Positions 7,815 to 16,400 of a stretch of 64,000 nt of DNA are shown one piece after another; positions within the stretch are counted from its first letter, which is position 1; each line of letters begins with the position of its first letter. Origin of the DNA: Paenibacillus arenilitoris. Its GTDB lineage: Bacteria; Bacillota; Bacilli; Paenibacillales; Paenibacillaceae. The notes below the pieces were generated by a model. It was not told where the DNA came from and made no database searches. It was given only the letters and a program-made list of their open reading frames with translations. The stretch spans positions 50,241 through 114,240 of the forward strand of contig NZ_JACXIY010000022.1 in the NCBI RefSeq assembly GCF_014705655.1, in the 5' to 3' direction. The position numbers and the translations under genes were made by a program.

Positions 7815-9719
7815 ATGGGCGGAAAAATCCGGTTTCACCTTCAATCGATGTCGCATTGGCTTGGCCGCCGATCGATGCAGAGCCGCCTGGTGGCGGCGTA
7901 TATCGTCATCTTGCTTATCCCGAGCATCGTCGTGTCGAACTATTTGTTCGACCAGATCCGGGACAGTTATATTAGCGATACGGTCAAGCAGGGCCAGTAT
8001 TTGCTCGAATTGGAGAAGGTCAATATGATCAATCAGATCGAAGCGATGGAGCTGGCGGTTCAGTTGACGATAGCGGAATCCGATATTCTCGATTACGTGT
8101 CGACGAAGGAAGAGCTGCCGACCGAGGAGCTGCTCGAGCTGTCCCGGGGGCCGTTCACCGACATGATCAATATCCAGACGAACAATCCGAACATCGCCCA
8201 TCTCCGCCTGTTCGCGGACAATGACAAGATATCGGAAATATGGCCCGTTATTTTCCACGAGCGCCGCATTCGGCAGGAGCCCTGGTTCGCCGGGCTGGAT
8301 CTGCGGGAAGGGGAAGAGCTGTGGCTGTTCAAGGACCGGGACCCGGATATATTGCACCGGAACGTGACGGACGCGAACGACCGGATGCCGAAGGTGTCCC
8401 TCGTGCGCGCCGTGCACGCCGGGGGCAAGCGCATCGGCCTGATCCAGGTGGAGATGCTGCTGAAGCAGTTCTCGCCGAAGGCGTTCGCGAGCGTCGTGGA
8501 CGAAGGCTCGCAGATGATGGTCGCGGACGGCGGCGGGGCGATCTTCCTGGATGAAGAGCAGCCATTCGTAGGGGGCAATCCGGGGCTGCGCGAAGCGATC
8601 GCGGCGGAGTTCGCCGAGATGCGGCGGCTCGGGACGCCGGAGAGGCGCTTTAGCGTGAACAAGCATCCGTATCTGCTCGTCGGGACGCCCGTCGAACAGG
8701 TCGGCGCCCATCTGCTGAACGCCGTATCGCTCGAGGCCGTGCATGCGCGGGTATCCAAGGCGGAGAAGCAGATCGTTGCCGCCAACTTCCTATTGATCGG
8801 CCTGCTGTCCGTCATTACGTATATGCTCAATTCGTTCATTCTCAAAAACCTGCGCCGCCTGACGGACGCAATGAAGAAAGTGCGGAGAGGGGAGAAGCCT
8901 GCCGGACTGCCGCTGACCGGAGGCGGGGAGATCGGGGAATTGGCCTTCCATTTCAATAAATTGATTCATACCATTAACGAGCTGATCGCGCAGGGCGTGA
9001 AGAAGCAGGCGCTGACGAAGGAAGCCGAGCTGCGCACGCTGCACAGCCAGATCGACTCCCATTTTCTATACAATACGCTTGAGAATATTAAAATGCTGGC
9101 GGAGATGGAGAACCAGCGGACGATCTCCGATTCGCTCACTTCGCTTGGCGGCATGATGCGCTACAACTTCAAGTGGTCGGGCGAATACGTGAGTCTGCGG
9201 GACGAAATTCGCCACATCGAGAACTACGTCGCCGTCATGAACATCCGGTTCGACGAGCCGATCCGGCTTGAGCTGCAGCTCGGTCCTGGGCTGCTCGAGA
9301 TCGAGGTGCTCAAGATGTCCTTGCAGCCGATCGTCGAAAATGCGGTGAAGCACGCGTGGAACGGAACGGAGGAGGGCGAGCGGCGCATCCGGATAGACGC
9401 GGCCGAGGCTCCGGACGAGCGGATCGTTATTCGATTGAGGGATAACGGGGCAGGCATCGAGGCGGGGCGACTGGAGCGGCTGAACGCGAGCATGCAGCGG
9501 GAGAGCGCGGGCTCTGTAGAGCAGGAGCGAAGCGGGAAGCAGACGTTCGGCATCGGCCTTCGCAACGTCCATCAGCGAATCCGGCTCTATTACGGCAAGC
9601 CATACGGACTACAGGTGTACAGCGAGGAAGGGCGATACACCGAGGCGGTCATTACCCTTCCGAAGGTACTGTTAATGGGGGGAAGTGCGGGCAATGAGAA
9701 GCATTCTGATCGCGGATGA
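7815..9719 (+). CDS. YesM-type sensor histidine kinase
   Basis: 634 aa. One membrane segment at about residues 25-45, a large extracytoplasmic sensing region to about 315, a second membrane segment (about 320-345), HAMP, then the His_kinase domain typical of the YesM group: SQIDSHFLYNTLENIK with the phospho-acceptor His at residue 416, and a C-terminal ATPase region (N box IVENAVKHAW, G box RDNGAGI and GIGLRNVHQRI). ATG at 7815 has GGGAG upstream. It overlaps the response regulator gene by 26 nt. Likely senses the state of the neighbouring sugar importer or its ligand and controls it. Confidence 0.92.
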   Translation: MGGKIRFHLQSMSHWLGRRSMQSRLVAAYIVILLIPSIVVSNYLFDQIRDSYISDTVKQGQYLLELEKVNMINQIEAMELAVQLTIAESDILDYVSTKEELPTEELLELSRGPFTDMINIQTNNPNIAHLRLFADNDKISEIWPVIFHERRIRQEPWFAGLDLREGEELWLFKDRDPDILHRNVTDANDRMPKVSLVRAVHAGGKRIGLIQVEMLLKQFSPKAFASVVDEGSQMMVADGGGAIFLDEEQPFVGGNPGLREAIAAEFAEMRRLGTPERRFSVNKHPYLLVGTPVEQVGAHLLNAVSLEAVHARVSKAEKQIVAANFLLIGLLSVITYMLNSFILKNLRRLTDAMKKVRRGEKPAGLPLTGGGEIGELAFHFNKLIHTINELIAQGVKKQALTKEAELRTLHSQIDSHFLYNTLENIKMLAEMENQRTISDSLTSLGGMMRYNFKWSGEYVSLRDEIRHIENYVAVMNIRFDEPIRLELQLGPGLLEIEVLKMSLQPIVENAVKHAWNGTEEGERRIRIDAAEAPDERIVIRLRDNGAGIEAGRLERLNASMQRESAGSVEQERSGKQTFGIGLRNVHQRIRLYYGKPYGLQVYSEEGRYTEAVITLPKVLLMGGSAGNEKHSDRG

Positions 9720-11286
9720 CGAGAAAAATATCCGCTTCGGCCTGAGGACGATGATCGAGCGGGAATTTCCGGACTTTTATCGAATCCGGACGGCCGTCCA
9801 CGGCGAAGACGCCCTCGCGCAATATCGGAGCGAGAGGGCCGATGTCGTCATTACCGATATCCGCATGCCGGTCATGGACGGCATCGAGCTGATCAAGCGG
9901 CTGACGGAGGAACCGGGGAGCGGGCCGCCGCCCGTCTTCATCATCCTGAGCGGCTACGACGACTTCGCTTATGCCAAGGCGGCCATCGAGTACCAGGTTA
10001 AGGATTACCTGCTGAAGCCGATACGCAGGGAGGAGCTGTTCGAGTCGCTGCGCAAGAGCGAGCGTACGCTGCTGGCGCAGGCCGAGCTGGCCGAGCGGGC
10101 GGCCGTCGGCGATTCTTACCGCGAGCAGCTGCGGATTACCCGGCTGCGGGAGTGGTTCGCGCAGGACGATCCGCGGGAGGGAGACGCGGAGGAGATCGCG
10201 GCCGCTGTCGGCTTCGGGCAATTCGCGCGGCCGTTCACCGTCGCCGTGCTGAGCTACAAGCCGGAGGGCGGCGAGTCGATGAGCAAGGAAGAATTCAAGC
10301 TGCTCGTCGAGAAGAAGCTGCTGCCGATGCAAGGGGCGCTCGAGCTCGCCTTCCACGACCTCGAGAACAAGCTGGTCCTGATCGGGAGCCCGGTGGAGCG
10401 GTTCCGGGAGCTGTGCGGACAGACCGGCGGCGTCGAGCTGGACGGCCTGCGCATGGGCGTCAGCGGGGAAGGGGAACGGCCGGTTGAGCTGCACCGCTGC
10501 TACAAGCAGGCGGCGGAGGCGCTCCGGTATTCGTTCCTGTATTCGAACCGGCGCATGCTGCGGTATGAGGATATCAAGGCGGAGCGGCGCATGTACAAGG
10601 TGCCGGACGAGGACATCCGGAGGCTCGGCAACATGCTGGGCACCGACCGGGAGCGGGAAGCACTGGAGCTGCTGAAGCAAATTTTCCATACCGAAGACAT
10701 CCCGGACGTCGATATCGGGTACTTGAAGCTGGTCGGCAAGCGGATCAACGAGCAGGTGCTCGACGAGGTGTTCCGCGTCTACGGCGAGGAATCGATCGAA
10801 GTGCTGAAGCTGTACCGCAAGGTAGGCAACATGGACAATTTCCGGAGCTTTCACGATTATTACCGCTGCCTGGAGCACCTGCTGCTGAGCGTGAACGAAT
10901 ACGTCAGAGGGATCCGCAGCGCCTACAGCGAGCATGCCGAGATGAAGGCGGCCGTGAAGTATATCGAGGAAAACTATTTCAAGCCGCTGAACATGGCCGT
11001 CGTCAGCAATTACGTGGGGCTGAATTATTCCTACTTCAGCGAAGCGTTCAAAGCCCATACGGGCGAGAGCTTCGTGCCGTATTTGAAGAAGGTGCGGATC
11101 GGCAAAGGGAAGGAGCTGCTGCGGGGGGACGACCGCAAGCTGCACGAGATCGGCAGCGCCGTCGGCTTCGAGAACAGCAAGCAGTTCTCCCGCGTGTTCA
11201 AGGAGCTGGAGGGCGTGTCGCCGCAGGAATACCGGATCAAGGTCAGGTCGGACGCCGGTCTGGACCCGGGGAGCGTCAGCGAGTAA
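9694..11286 (+). CDS. YesN-type response regulator, AraC family
   Basis: 530 aa. N-terminal receiver domain with acidic pocket DD at residues 8-9, phospho-acceptor Asp55 in VVITDIRMPVMDG and a conserved Lys in DYLLKPIRR. The C-terminal about 100 residues form two AraC-type helix-turn-helix units (NMAVVSNYVGLNYSYFSEAF and GSAVGFENSKQFSRVFKELE). The ATG at 9694 is preferred over a GTG at 9685 because GGGGGG at 9677-9682 is properly spaced only from the ATG. Pairs with the overlapping sensor kinase; expected target is one or both flanking sugar ABC operons. Confidence 0.92.
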   Translation: MRSILIADDEKNIRFGLRTMIEREFPDFYRIRTAVHGEDALAQYRSERADVVITDIRMPVMDGIELIKRLTEEPGSGPPPVFIILSGYDDFAYAKAAIEYQVKDYLLKPIRREELFESLRKSERTLLAQAELAERAAVGDSYREQLRITRLREWFAQDDPREGDAEEIAAAVGFGQFARPFTVAVLSYKPEGGESMSKEEFKLLVEKKLLPMQGALELAFHDLENKLVLIGSPVERFRELCGQTGGVELDGLRMGVSGEGERPVELHRCYKQAAEALRYSFLYSNRRMLRYEDIKAERRMYKVPDEDIRRLGNMLGTDREREALELLKQIFHTEDIPDVDIGYLKLVGKRINEQVLDEVFRVYGEESIEVLKLYRKVGNMDNFRSFHDYYRCLEHLLLSVNEYVRGIRSAYSEHAEMKAAVKYIEENYFKPLNMAVVSNYVGLNYSYFSEAFKAHTGESFVPYLKKVRIGKGKELLRGDDRKLHEIGSAVGFENSKQFSRVFKELEGVSPQEYRIKVRSDAGLDPGSVSE

Positions 11287-11292
11287 ACGGCG

Positions 11293-11320
11293 GAGGGACG
11301 ATAGAGGTCCCTCTTTTTTG
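11293..11320 (+). terminator. Rho-independent terminator
   Basis: GAGGGAC (11293-11299) / GTCCCTC (11307-11313) with a 7-nt loop and six T after the stem; ends the two-component unit. Confidence 0.85.
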
Positions 11321-11483
11321 CGTGTATGAAAATCGAAATGACGCCGAAATTTACTGCTTGACAAAAGGCGGACGCCATATTAACCTTTAACTAAACATCA
11401 TGATGTTATAACGTAGTTACATCACGAGCAAGGGACGGATATCGCCGATGCAGCTGCGCGAGAAGATATCTTTTCTTTTGACA

Positions 11484-11506
11484 AGAAAGAAAGCGCTTGC
11501 TTGGTC
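11484..11506 (+). promoter_or_regulatory. Possible cre-like site
   Basis: AGAAAGCGCTTGCT centred in the leader of the second sugar ABC operon resembles the CcpA operator consensus TGWAANCGNTNWCA in its core (AAGCGCTTG) but fails at the outer positions. A TTGACA lies just before it at 11478. Weak, given only as a pointer. Confidence 0.3.
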
Positions 11507-11573
11507 TGGCGCCGTCTTCATTTTCTGCTGTCCTGCCATATCGCTTATTGAAAAGGGGGGGGGGCGCCCGTTT

Positions 11574-12530
11574 ATGGAACAGGCCGTTCACGAGAAGCTT
11601 CGCGACAGCTCGAAGCGTTCCAAGCATTCCGTCTGGCGCGAGTATAAGAAATACAGGGGCTTGCTGCTGCTGCTGCTGCCCGGCATCGTGTTCTACAGCG
11701 TCTTTCACTACGCGCCGTTGTACGGCATCCAGCTGGCCTTCAAGGAATTCCGCATCATGGACGGCATCGCCGGCAGTCCGTGGGTCGGCTTCAAGCACTT
11801 CAACACGATGTTCTTCGTCTCCAACCAGTTCGGCACGATATTGAAGAACACGCTGATCATCAGCTTCCTGCATATCGTGTTCGGGTTTCCGGCGCCGATC
11901 GTATTGGCGCTCCTGTTCAACGAAATCCGCCTGAAGGTATTCAAGCGGGTGACGCAATCGATCTCGTATTTGCCGCATTTCCTGTCCTGGATCATTCTGG
12001 CGGGCCTGCTGACGACGATTCTGTCCCCGTCGACGGGCATCGTGAACCAGCTTATCGCGTCGCTGGGCTTCGAGCCGATCTATTTCCTGGGCGATCCGAA
12101 TTACTTCCGCTTCACGCTCGTCGTATCCGGCATTTGGAAGGAAATCGGCTGGGGCACGATCATTTATTTGGCAGCGCTTGCAAGCGTCGACCCGCATCTG
12201 TACGAGGCGGCCGTCGTGGACGGCGCGAACCGCTGGCGGCAGACGCTCAGCATTACGATTCCTTGCCTGCTTCCCGTCATATCGATCATGCTGCTCCTTC
12301 GCATCGGGGGCATTCTGGACGCGGGCTTCGATCAGATTCTCAACCTGTACAATCCGGCCGTTCTGAAGGTATCGGACATTCTCGACACGTACGTGTACCG
12401 GGTCGGCATCGGACAGTTCCAGTACGGCCTGACGACGGCGGTCGGCCTGTTCAAGAACGTCGTCGGCTTTATGATGATTCTGTTCGCGAACTACGCCATC
12501 AAGAAGATGGGGCAGGAAGGGCTGTTCTAG
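11574..12530 (+). CDS. LplB-type sugar ABC permease (second cassette)
   Basis: 318 aa from the ATG at 11574, which has a run of ten G about 6-8 nt upstream; an in-frame ATG at 11448 would add 42 residues including a doubtful hydrophobic stretch. Six membrane segments; EAA loop LYEAAVVDGANRWRQTL at about residues 205-221. Same family as the permease at 4059 but clearly diverged, so this is a separate importer and not a recent duplicate. Confidence 0.9.
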   Translation: MEQAVHEKLRDSSKRSKHSVWREYKKYRGLLLLLLPGIVFYSVFHYAPLYGIQLAFKEFRIMDGIAGSPWVGFKHFNTMFFVSNQFGTILKNTLIISFLHIVFGFPAPIVLALLFNEIRLKVFKRVTQSISYLPHFLSWIILAGLLTTILSPSTGIVNQLIASLGFEPIYFLGDPNYFRFTLVVSGIWKEIGWGTIIYLAALASVDPHLYEAAVVDGANRWRQTLSITIPCLLPVISIMLLLRIGGILDAGFDQILNLYNPAVLKVSDILDTYVYRVGIGQFQYGLTTAVGLFKNVVGFMMILFANYAIKKMGQEGLF

Positions 12531-12565
12531 CGACGGGTCAACAGACGAAATCAGGAGGTTAAGCC

Positions 12566-13447
12566 ATGCTGCACATGACGGCGGGAGAGAAGGTATTCCA
12601 GTTTTTTTTGATCCTGTTCATCACGCTAATGAGCGTCGCGATGCTGTATCCCTTTATCCACCTATTGTCGGTATCGTTAAGCACGCCCGCCGAAGCGATC
12701 CGGCCCGGCCTGCATGTGTACCCCTTGGAGTTTTCCTTGGAGGCGTACAACAAGACATTCGCTTCGAGCCAAATATGGATCGGCTTCAAAAATACGATTT
12801 TCCGGACGGTCGCGGGCACGTTTCTCGCCCTGTTCATGATGGCGCTGACCGCCTACCCGCTTTCCAAAAAATATTTGCCGCACCGCTCCTTCTACACGCT
12901 GTTCATCGTCTTCACGATGTTTTTCAGCGGCGGACTGATTCCGAGCTACCTGCTGATCAAAGGGATCGGGCTCATCAACTCCGTATGGGTGTACGTGATC
13001 CCGGTCATGATCCAAACGTTCTCCTTGCTCGTCATGCGCAACTTCTTCATGGAAATTCCGAGCGAGCTCGAGGATTCCGCCAAGATGGACGGGGCGGGCG
13101 ACTTCCGCATTCTGCTATCGATCATCCTGCCGCTATCCAAGCCGATCATGGCGACGGTCGGCTTGTGGCAGGCCGTCAATCATTGGAACGCCTGGTTCGA
13201 CGGAATGCTGTACATTCAGGACCCGAGCAAAATGGTGCTGCAAATGTTCCTGCGCAAGCTGATCGTATCCGGCGAGGAGCAGGAGATGAACGCCATTATG
13301 AACCAGGCGCCCGGCGTCGAGATCGTCACTCCGGAGACGATCAAAGCGGCTACGTTGATGGTGGCCACCCTGCCGATCCTCATCGTTTATCCTTTCATCC
13401 AGAAGTACTTCGTCAAGGGGATCATGGTAGGCTCGCTGAAAGGCTAA
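12566..13447 (+). CDS. YtcP/AraQ-type sugar ABC permease (second cassette)
   Basis: 293 aa, ATG with AGGAGG 7 nt upstream. Six membrane segments; EAA loop LEDSAKMDGAGDFRILL; C-terminal KYFVKGIMVGSLKG as in the other YtcP-type permease. Partner of the gene 36 nt upstream. A 100-bp dispersed repeat lies between this gene and its binding protein. Confidence 0.9.
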   Translation: MLHMTAGEKVFQFFLILFITLMSVAMLYPFIHLLSVSLSTPAEAIRPGLHVYPLEFSLEAYNKTFASSQIWIGFKNTIFRTVAGTFLALFMMALTAYPLSKKYLPHRSFYTLFIVFTMFFSGGLIPSYLLIKGIGLINSVWVYVIPVMIQTFSLLVMRNFFMEIPSELEDSAKMDGAGDFRILLSIILPLSKPIMATVGLWQAVNHWNAWFDGMLYIQDPSKMVLQMFLRKLIVSGEEQEMNAIMNQAPGVEIVTPETIKAATLMVATLPILIVYPFIQKYFVKGIMVGSLKG

Positions 13448-13511
13448 GCTTAAGGCTTCGCCGCGAATAAGGGCTTCACCGCCGAGGGGCGGCGCCGGCC
13501 GCCGCTCCTTG

Positions 13512-13611
13512 AAATATAAGAATTTATAAGTTTTGCACTTATAAATTAGCTTATATTTCATCGCGAAACGAGCTTATGCCGCCAAAGGACGGCGAAAGCC
13601 GTTTACGCTTG
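13512..13611 (+). repeat. 100-bp dispersed element, full copy A
   Basis: Identical at about 94 of 100 positions to the reverse complement of 33749-33848. The left half is a nested inverted repeat (AAATATAAG ... CTTATATTT with TATAAG ... CTTATA inside); the right half carries a small GGC-N4-GCC hairpin and ends GTTTACGCTTG. It contains no open frame and no terminal inverted repeat. Here it sits between an ABC permease and its binding protein, breaking an otherwise tight operon. Partial copies are at 37613-37631 and 43220-43264. Confidence 0.9.
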
Positions 13612-13643
13612 GCGATTCAACATAAATATGGAGGGGTTCGCAA

Positions 13644-15233
13644 ATGAAGAGAGGATTCAACAGATGGGCTTCCGGCATCAGCGCCGTGCTTCTCGGCAGC
13701 CTGCTGCTCGCGGCATGCTCGGGCAACAACGGCGGCGGAGAGGGCGGCGGCACGAACGGCGCCGGAGAGGGCGGCGGCCCGGGCGGCGCGGCCGCGCCGA
13801 TCGAAATATCGTGGCTGAGCTTCAATCCGCCGGATAAGGACGGGACGGAGGTGCAGAAGGCGCTGGAGGAGAAGTTTGGCGTCAAGTTCAAGAACATCCG
13901 CGTCGAGCGGCAGAAGTACAACGAGCAGCTGTTTCTGAAAATCAGCGCCGGCGAAATTCCGGACGTCATCTACACCGAAAGCCCGGGCCAGCTTGCCGAG
14001 CTTGCGCAGCAGGGCGTGCTCGCCGAGCTGCCGGAGGCGGAGATCCGAAGCGAGATGGCGGAATACGCGCCTACGCTCGACGAGCTGGACCCGTCGCTGT
14101 GGACGTACGGGCTCTATGACGGCAAGAGCTACGGCGTTCCGCTTGCCTGGCCGATCGGCAATCTGCCGTTCCTGTCCGGCTACAACGCCGAATGGCTGAA
14201 CAAGATCGGCTATGCCGAGCCGCCGACAAACTTGGAGGAGTTCGAGGACGTGCTGCGGAAATTCCGCAACGACGATCCCGACGGCAACGGCGCGAAGGAT
14301 ACGTACGGCATTTCGGCCGCCGGCGCCGACCGCCGCAACTTTACGAGCGTATTCGGCGCCTTCGGGATCAAGCCGGAGTGGATGGTCGACGAGAACGGCG
14401 TCGTGTACAACGGCCTGATTACGGATCAGGCGAGAGAAGCGTTCCGCTTGCTTCAGAAGTGGTACAAAGAGGACTTGATCGATAAGGAATTTATTACGAA
14501 GAACGCGCAGGACGCGCATAACGATTTCTATAACCGCAAGGTCGGCATTCGGGATTGGATGTCGTTCCAGTTCGACCCGACGGTCGGCATTCTCGGCGTT
14601 GCCTTCAAAGCGAGCAACCCGGATAACGAAATCGTCGTCGGCAAGCCGCTTGAAGGTCCGGACGGACCGGGGACCGCGCTCTCCTACGGCTCGAAGAACG
14701 GCTTTATCGCGATGGGCAAGCCAGTGGCGGAGGACGAGGCCAAGAAGAAAAAAATATACGAGCTGCTGAACGCGCTCGCTACCGACGAGGAGACGTTCCT
14801 GCTAGCTTCCTTCGGTATCGAGGGCGAGCATTACGATCTCGTCGACGGCGTTGCGGCGAGCAAGCCGGAATTTGCCTCCGAAGCCAACAAGCTGAGCATC
14901 GGTGCAGGGCTGTTCTACGGAATCTTCACGCAGAAGTCTACCTTGATGGAGAAGCACGATTATCCGAAGTCGTCGCTGGAATTCGCCGCGGCCATGGACG
15001 AGGGGATGGAAGGACGGAAGCATTACGCCGTGCCGTGGTCGGTGCCTGAAGTGGCGGAGCAATATCCGGACCTCGGCACGCTGGAGACGGAAAGCTACAT
15101 CAAGTTCATCACGGGCGAGCTCGACCTGGATGAGGACTTCGACAAATTCGTCTCCGACTGGAAAACGATGGGCGGCCAGGCGCTTACGGACGCCATTAAC
15201 GAGAAGTACAAAGGGCTGTTCGCGCCGAAGTGA
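13644..15233 (+). CDS. Extracellular sugar-binding lipoprotein (second cassette)
   Basis: 529 aa. Lipoprotein signal of about 24 residues with lipobox LLAAC followed by a Gly/Asn-rich linker, then a bilobal solute-binding fold (family 1 type; TYGISAAGADRRNFTSVFGAF region). ATG at 13644 has GGAGG at 13629-13633, 10 nt upstream. It supplies substrate to the two permeases just upstream. Followed by a terminator. Confidence 0.9.
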   Translation: MKRGFNRWASGISAVLLGSLLLAACSGNNGGGEGGGTNGAGEGGGPGGAAAPIEISWLSFNPPDKDGTEVQKALEEKFGVKFKNIRVERQKYNEQLFLKISAGEIPDVIYTESPGQLAELAQQGVLAELPEAEIRSEMAEYAPTLDELDPSLWTYGLYDGKSYGVPLAWPIGNLPFLSGYNAEWLNKIGYAEPPTNLEEFEDVLRKFRNDDPDGNGAKDTYGISAAGADRRNFTSVFGAFGIKPEWMVDENGVVYNGLITDQAREAFRLLQKWYKEDLIDKEFITKNAQDAHNDFYNRKVGIRDWMSFQFDPTVGILGVAFKASNPDNEIVVGKPLEGPDGPGTALSYGSKNGFIAMGKPVAEDEAKKKKIYELLNALATDEETFLLASFGIEGEHYDLVDGVAASKPEFASEANKLSIGAGLFYGIFTQKSTLMEKHDYPKSSLEFAAAMDEGMEGRKHYAVPWSVPEVAEQYPDLGTLETESYIKFITGELDLDEDFDKFVSDWKTMGGQALTDAINEKYKGLFAPK

Positions 15234-15254
15234 GGCGATGATCGGCAAGGGAGA

Positions 15255-15287
15255 GGGAGGCCTGTAAGCGGCTTCCCTTTCTTTTTG
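15255..15287 (+). terminator. Rho-independent terminator
   Basis: GGGAGGCC (15255-15262) pairs with GGCTTCCC (15270-15277), one G-T pair, then TTTCTTTTT. Ends the second sugar transporter unit. Confidence 0.8.
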
Positions 15288-15289
15288 GA

Positions 15290-15620
15290 AGCGTTGATCG
15301 CGATCGCGAGGACGGGGCGAAATGACCTGCGGTTGTGCAGCTTTTTTCCGTGCTATGAATCCGAATATGCGAATACATGCGAAAGTGCATCTTTTTCTTC
15401 AATTGAAAGTCACTCGAGCCGTCACAACCGAGCTTTTCATGCACCTTTGCAGGTATTATCGGGTAACCAGTCATTAAGGCTTGCAAAGCCTGTACTTTTT
15501 GCACGAACCGCATGACTTGCCGCGATTCTTTCAAAAGCCGCCGTCAAGCTGGCAGGATCGCACAAGGGATGCTATGATGACAGAGATGTACATGTACTTT
15601 ACTGTTAAAGTTGACGCGAA
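15290..15620. other. Intergenic region, 330 nt, no credible gene
   Basis: No coding frame with a ribosome binding site. It contains several variants of one short motif, TGCA followed or preceded by a T/A run: GTGCAGCTTTTTT near 15336, AAAGTGCATCTTTTT near 15383, CATGCACCTTTGCA near 15438 and CTTTTTGCAC near 15494. These may be degenerate members of an intergenic motif cluster like those elsewhere in the window, but the pattern here is weaker. Confidence 0.4.
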
Positions 15621-15633
15621 AGGAGCAGCAAGC

Positions 15634-16371
15634 ATGAATAGCGAGAACAGCGCGGCCGACGCGCTGCACGACTTGGTCCGCTCGTCCAGGACGGTCGACC
15701 TGTCGGTTCTTCTTGAAACGGGCATCCCGCGGTGGCCGTCCCATCCGCCGCTAATGATCGGCCCGGCGGCCACGCACGAGCATGACGGCTACGCCAATCA
15801 GCTGCTCGGCATCAGCGAGCATACCGGCACGCATATGGACGCCCCGTACCACATTCACGGGGATATGCCCGGGCGGACGATCGAGCATGTGGCGCCGGAC
15901 GCCGTAATCGGCAGATGCGTCGTGATCGATCTGACCTTCAGGGAATGGCAGCCCGGCGAGCGAGCGACGCTCGAGCAGATCGAAGCCGTGCTGGCGCGGA
16001 CGAATACGGCCATCCGGGAAGGCGATATCGTCCTTATCCATTTCGGATGGATGCGTTACTGGACAACCTCCAGGGAGTGGAGCCGTTACGCCGACAACCA
16101 GCCAGGGATGACGGAGGACGCGGCGGATTTCTTCATCTCGCGCAAGGTCAGGGCGGTCGGAACGGATACCGCGGCCGTCGGGACGCCGGTGAAGGACGGG
16201 ATGTCGGAAGTGTGCTATTTCCACAAAAAGGTGTTAAGAAACGAAATTTACTTAATCGAATGCCTGCGCCAGCTCGATCAGCTGCCGCCCGTCTGCTTCT
16301 TCATCGCGCTGCCGCTCAAGATCGCCGGCGGAAGCGGCTCGCCGATCCGCGCGATCGCGCTTGTCCCGTAA
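15634..16371 (+). CDS. Cyclase-family (kynurenine formamidase-like) hydrolase
   Basis: 245 aa from the ATG at 15634 (AGGAG 8 nt upstream); the open frame extends 51 codons further but without a better start. Contains the family signature HxGTHxDxPxH at residues 63-73 (HTGTHMDAPYH), whose His and Asp bind the metal. The family includes kynurenine formamidases and other metal-dependent amide hydrolases or lyases; the substrate here is not known. Followed at 29 nt by the GH116-type gene, so both may act on products of the imported sugar, which is an inference from position only. Confidence 0.85.
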   Translation: MNSENSAADALHDLVRSSRTVDLSVLLETGIPRWPSHPPLMIGPAATHEHDGYANQLLGISEHTGTHMDAPYHIHGDMPGRTIEHVAPDAVIGRCVVIDLTFREWQPGERATLEQIEAVLARTNTAIREGDIVLIHFGWMRYWTTSREWSRYADNQPGMTEDAADFFISRKVRAVGTDTAAVGTPVKDGMSEVCYFHKKVLRNEIYLIECLRQLDQLPPVCFFIALPLKIAGGSGSPIRAIALVP

Positions 16372-16400
16372 AGGCGGTCCGCAGGAACCAAAGGGAGAGG

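Noticed and set aside
11358..11386. Promoter with TTGACA at 11358
   Set aside because: No acceptable -10 hexamer at 16-18 nt spacing.
13512..13611. Riboswitch in front of the binding-protein gene
   Set aside because: The same 100 bp occurs inside a broken coding sequence in reverse orientation, so it is a dispersed element and not a gene-specific leader.
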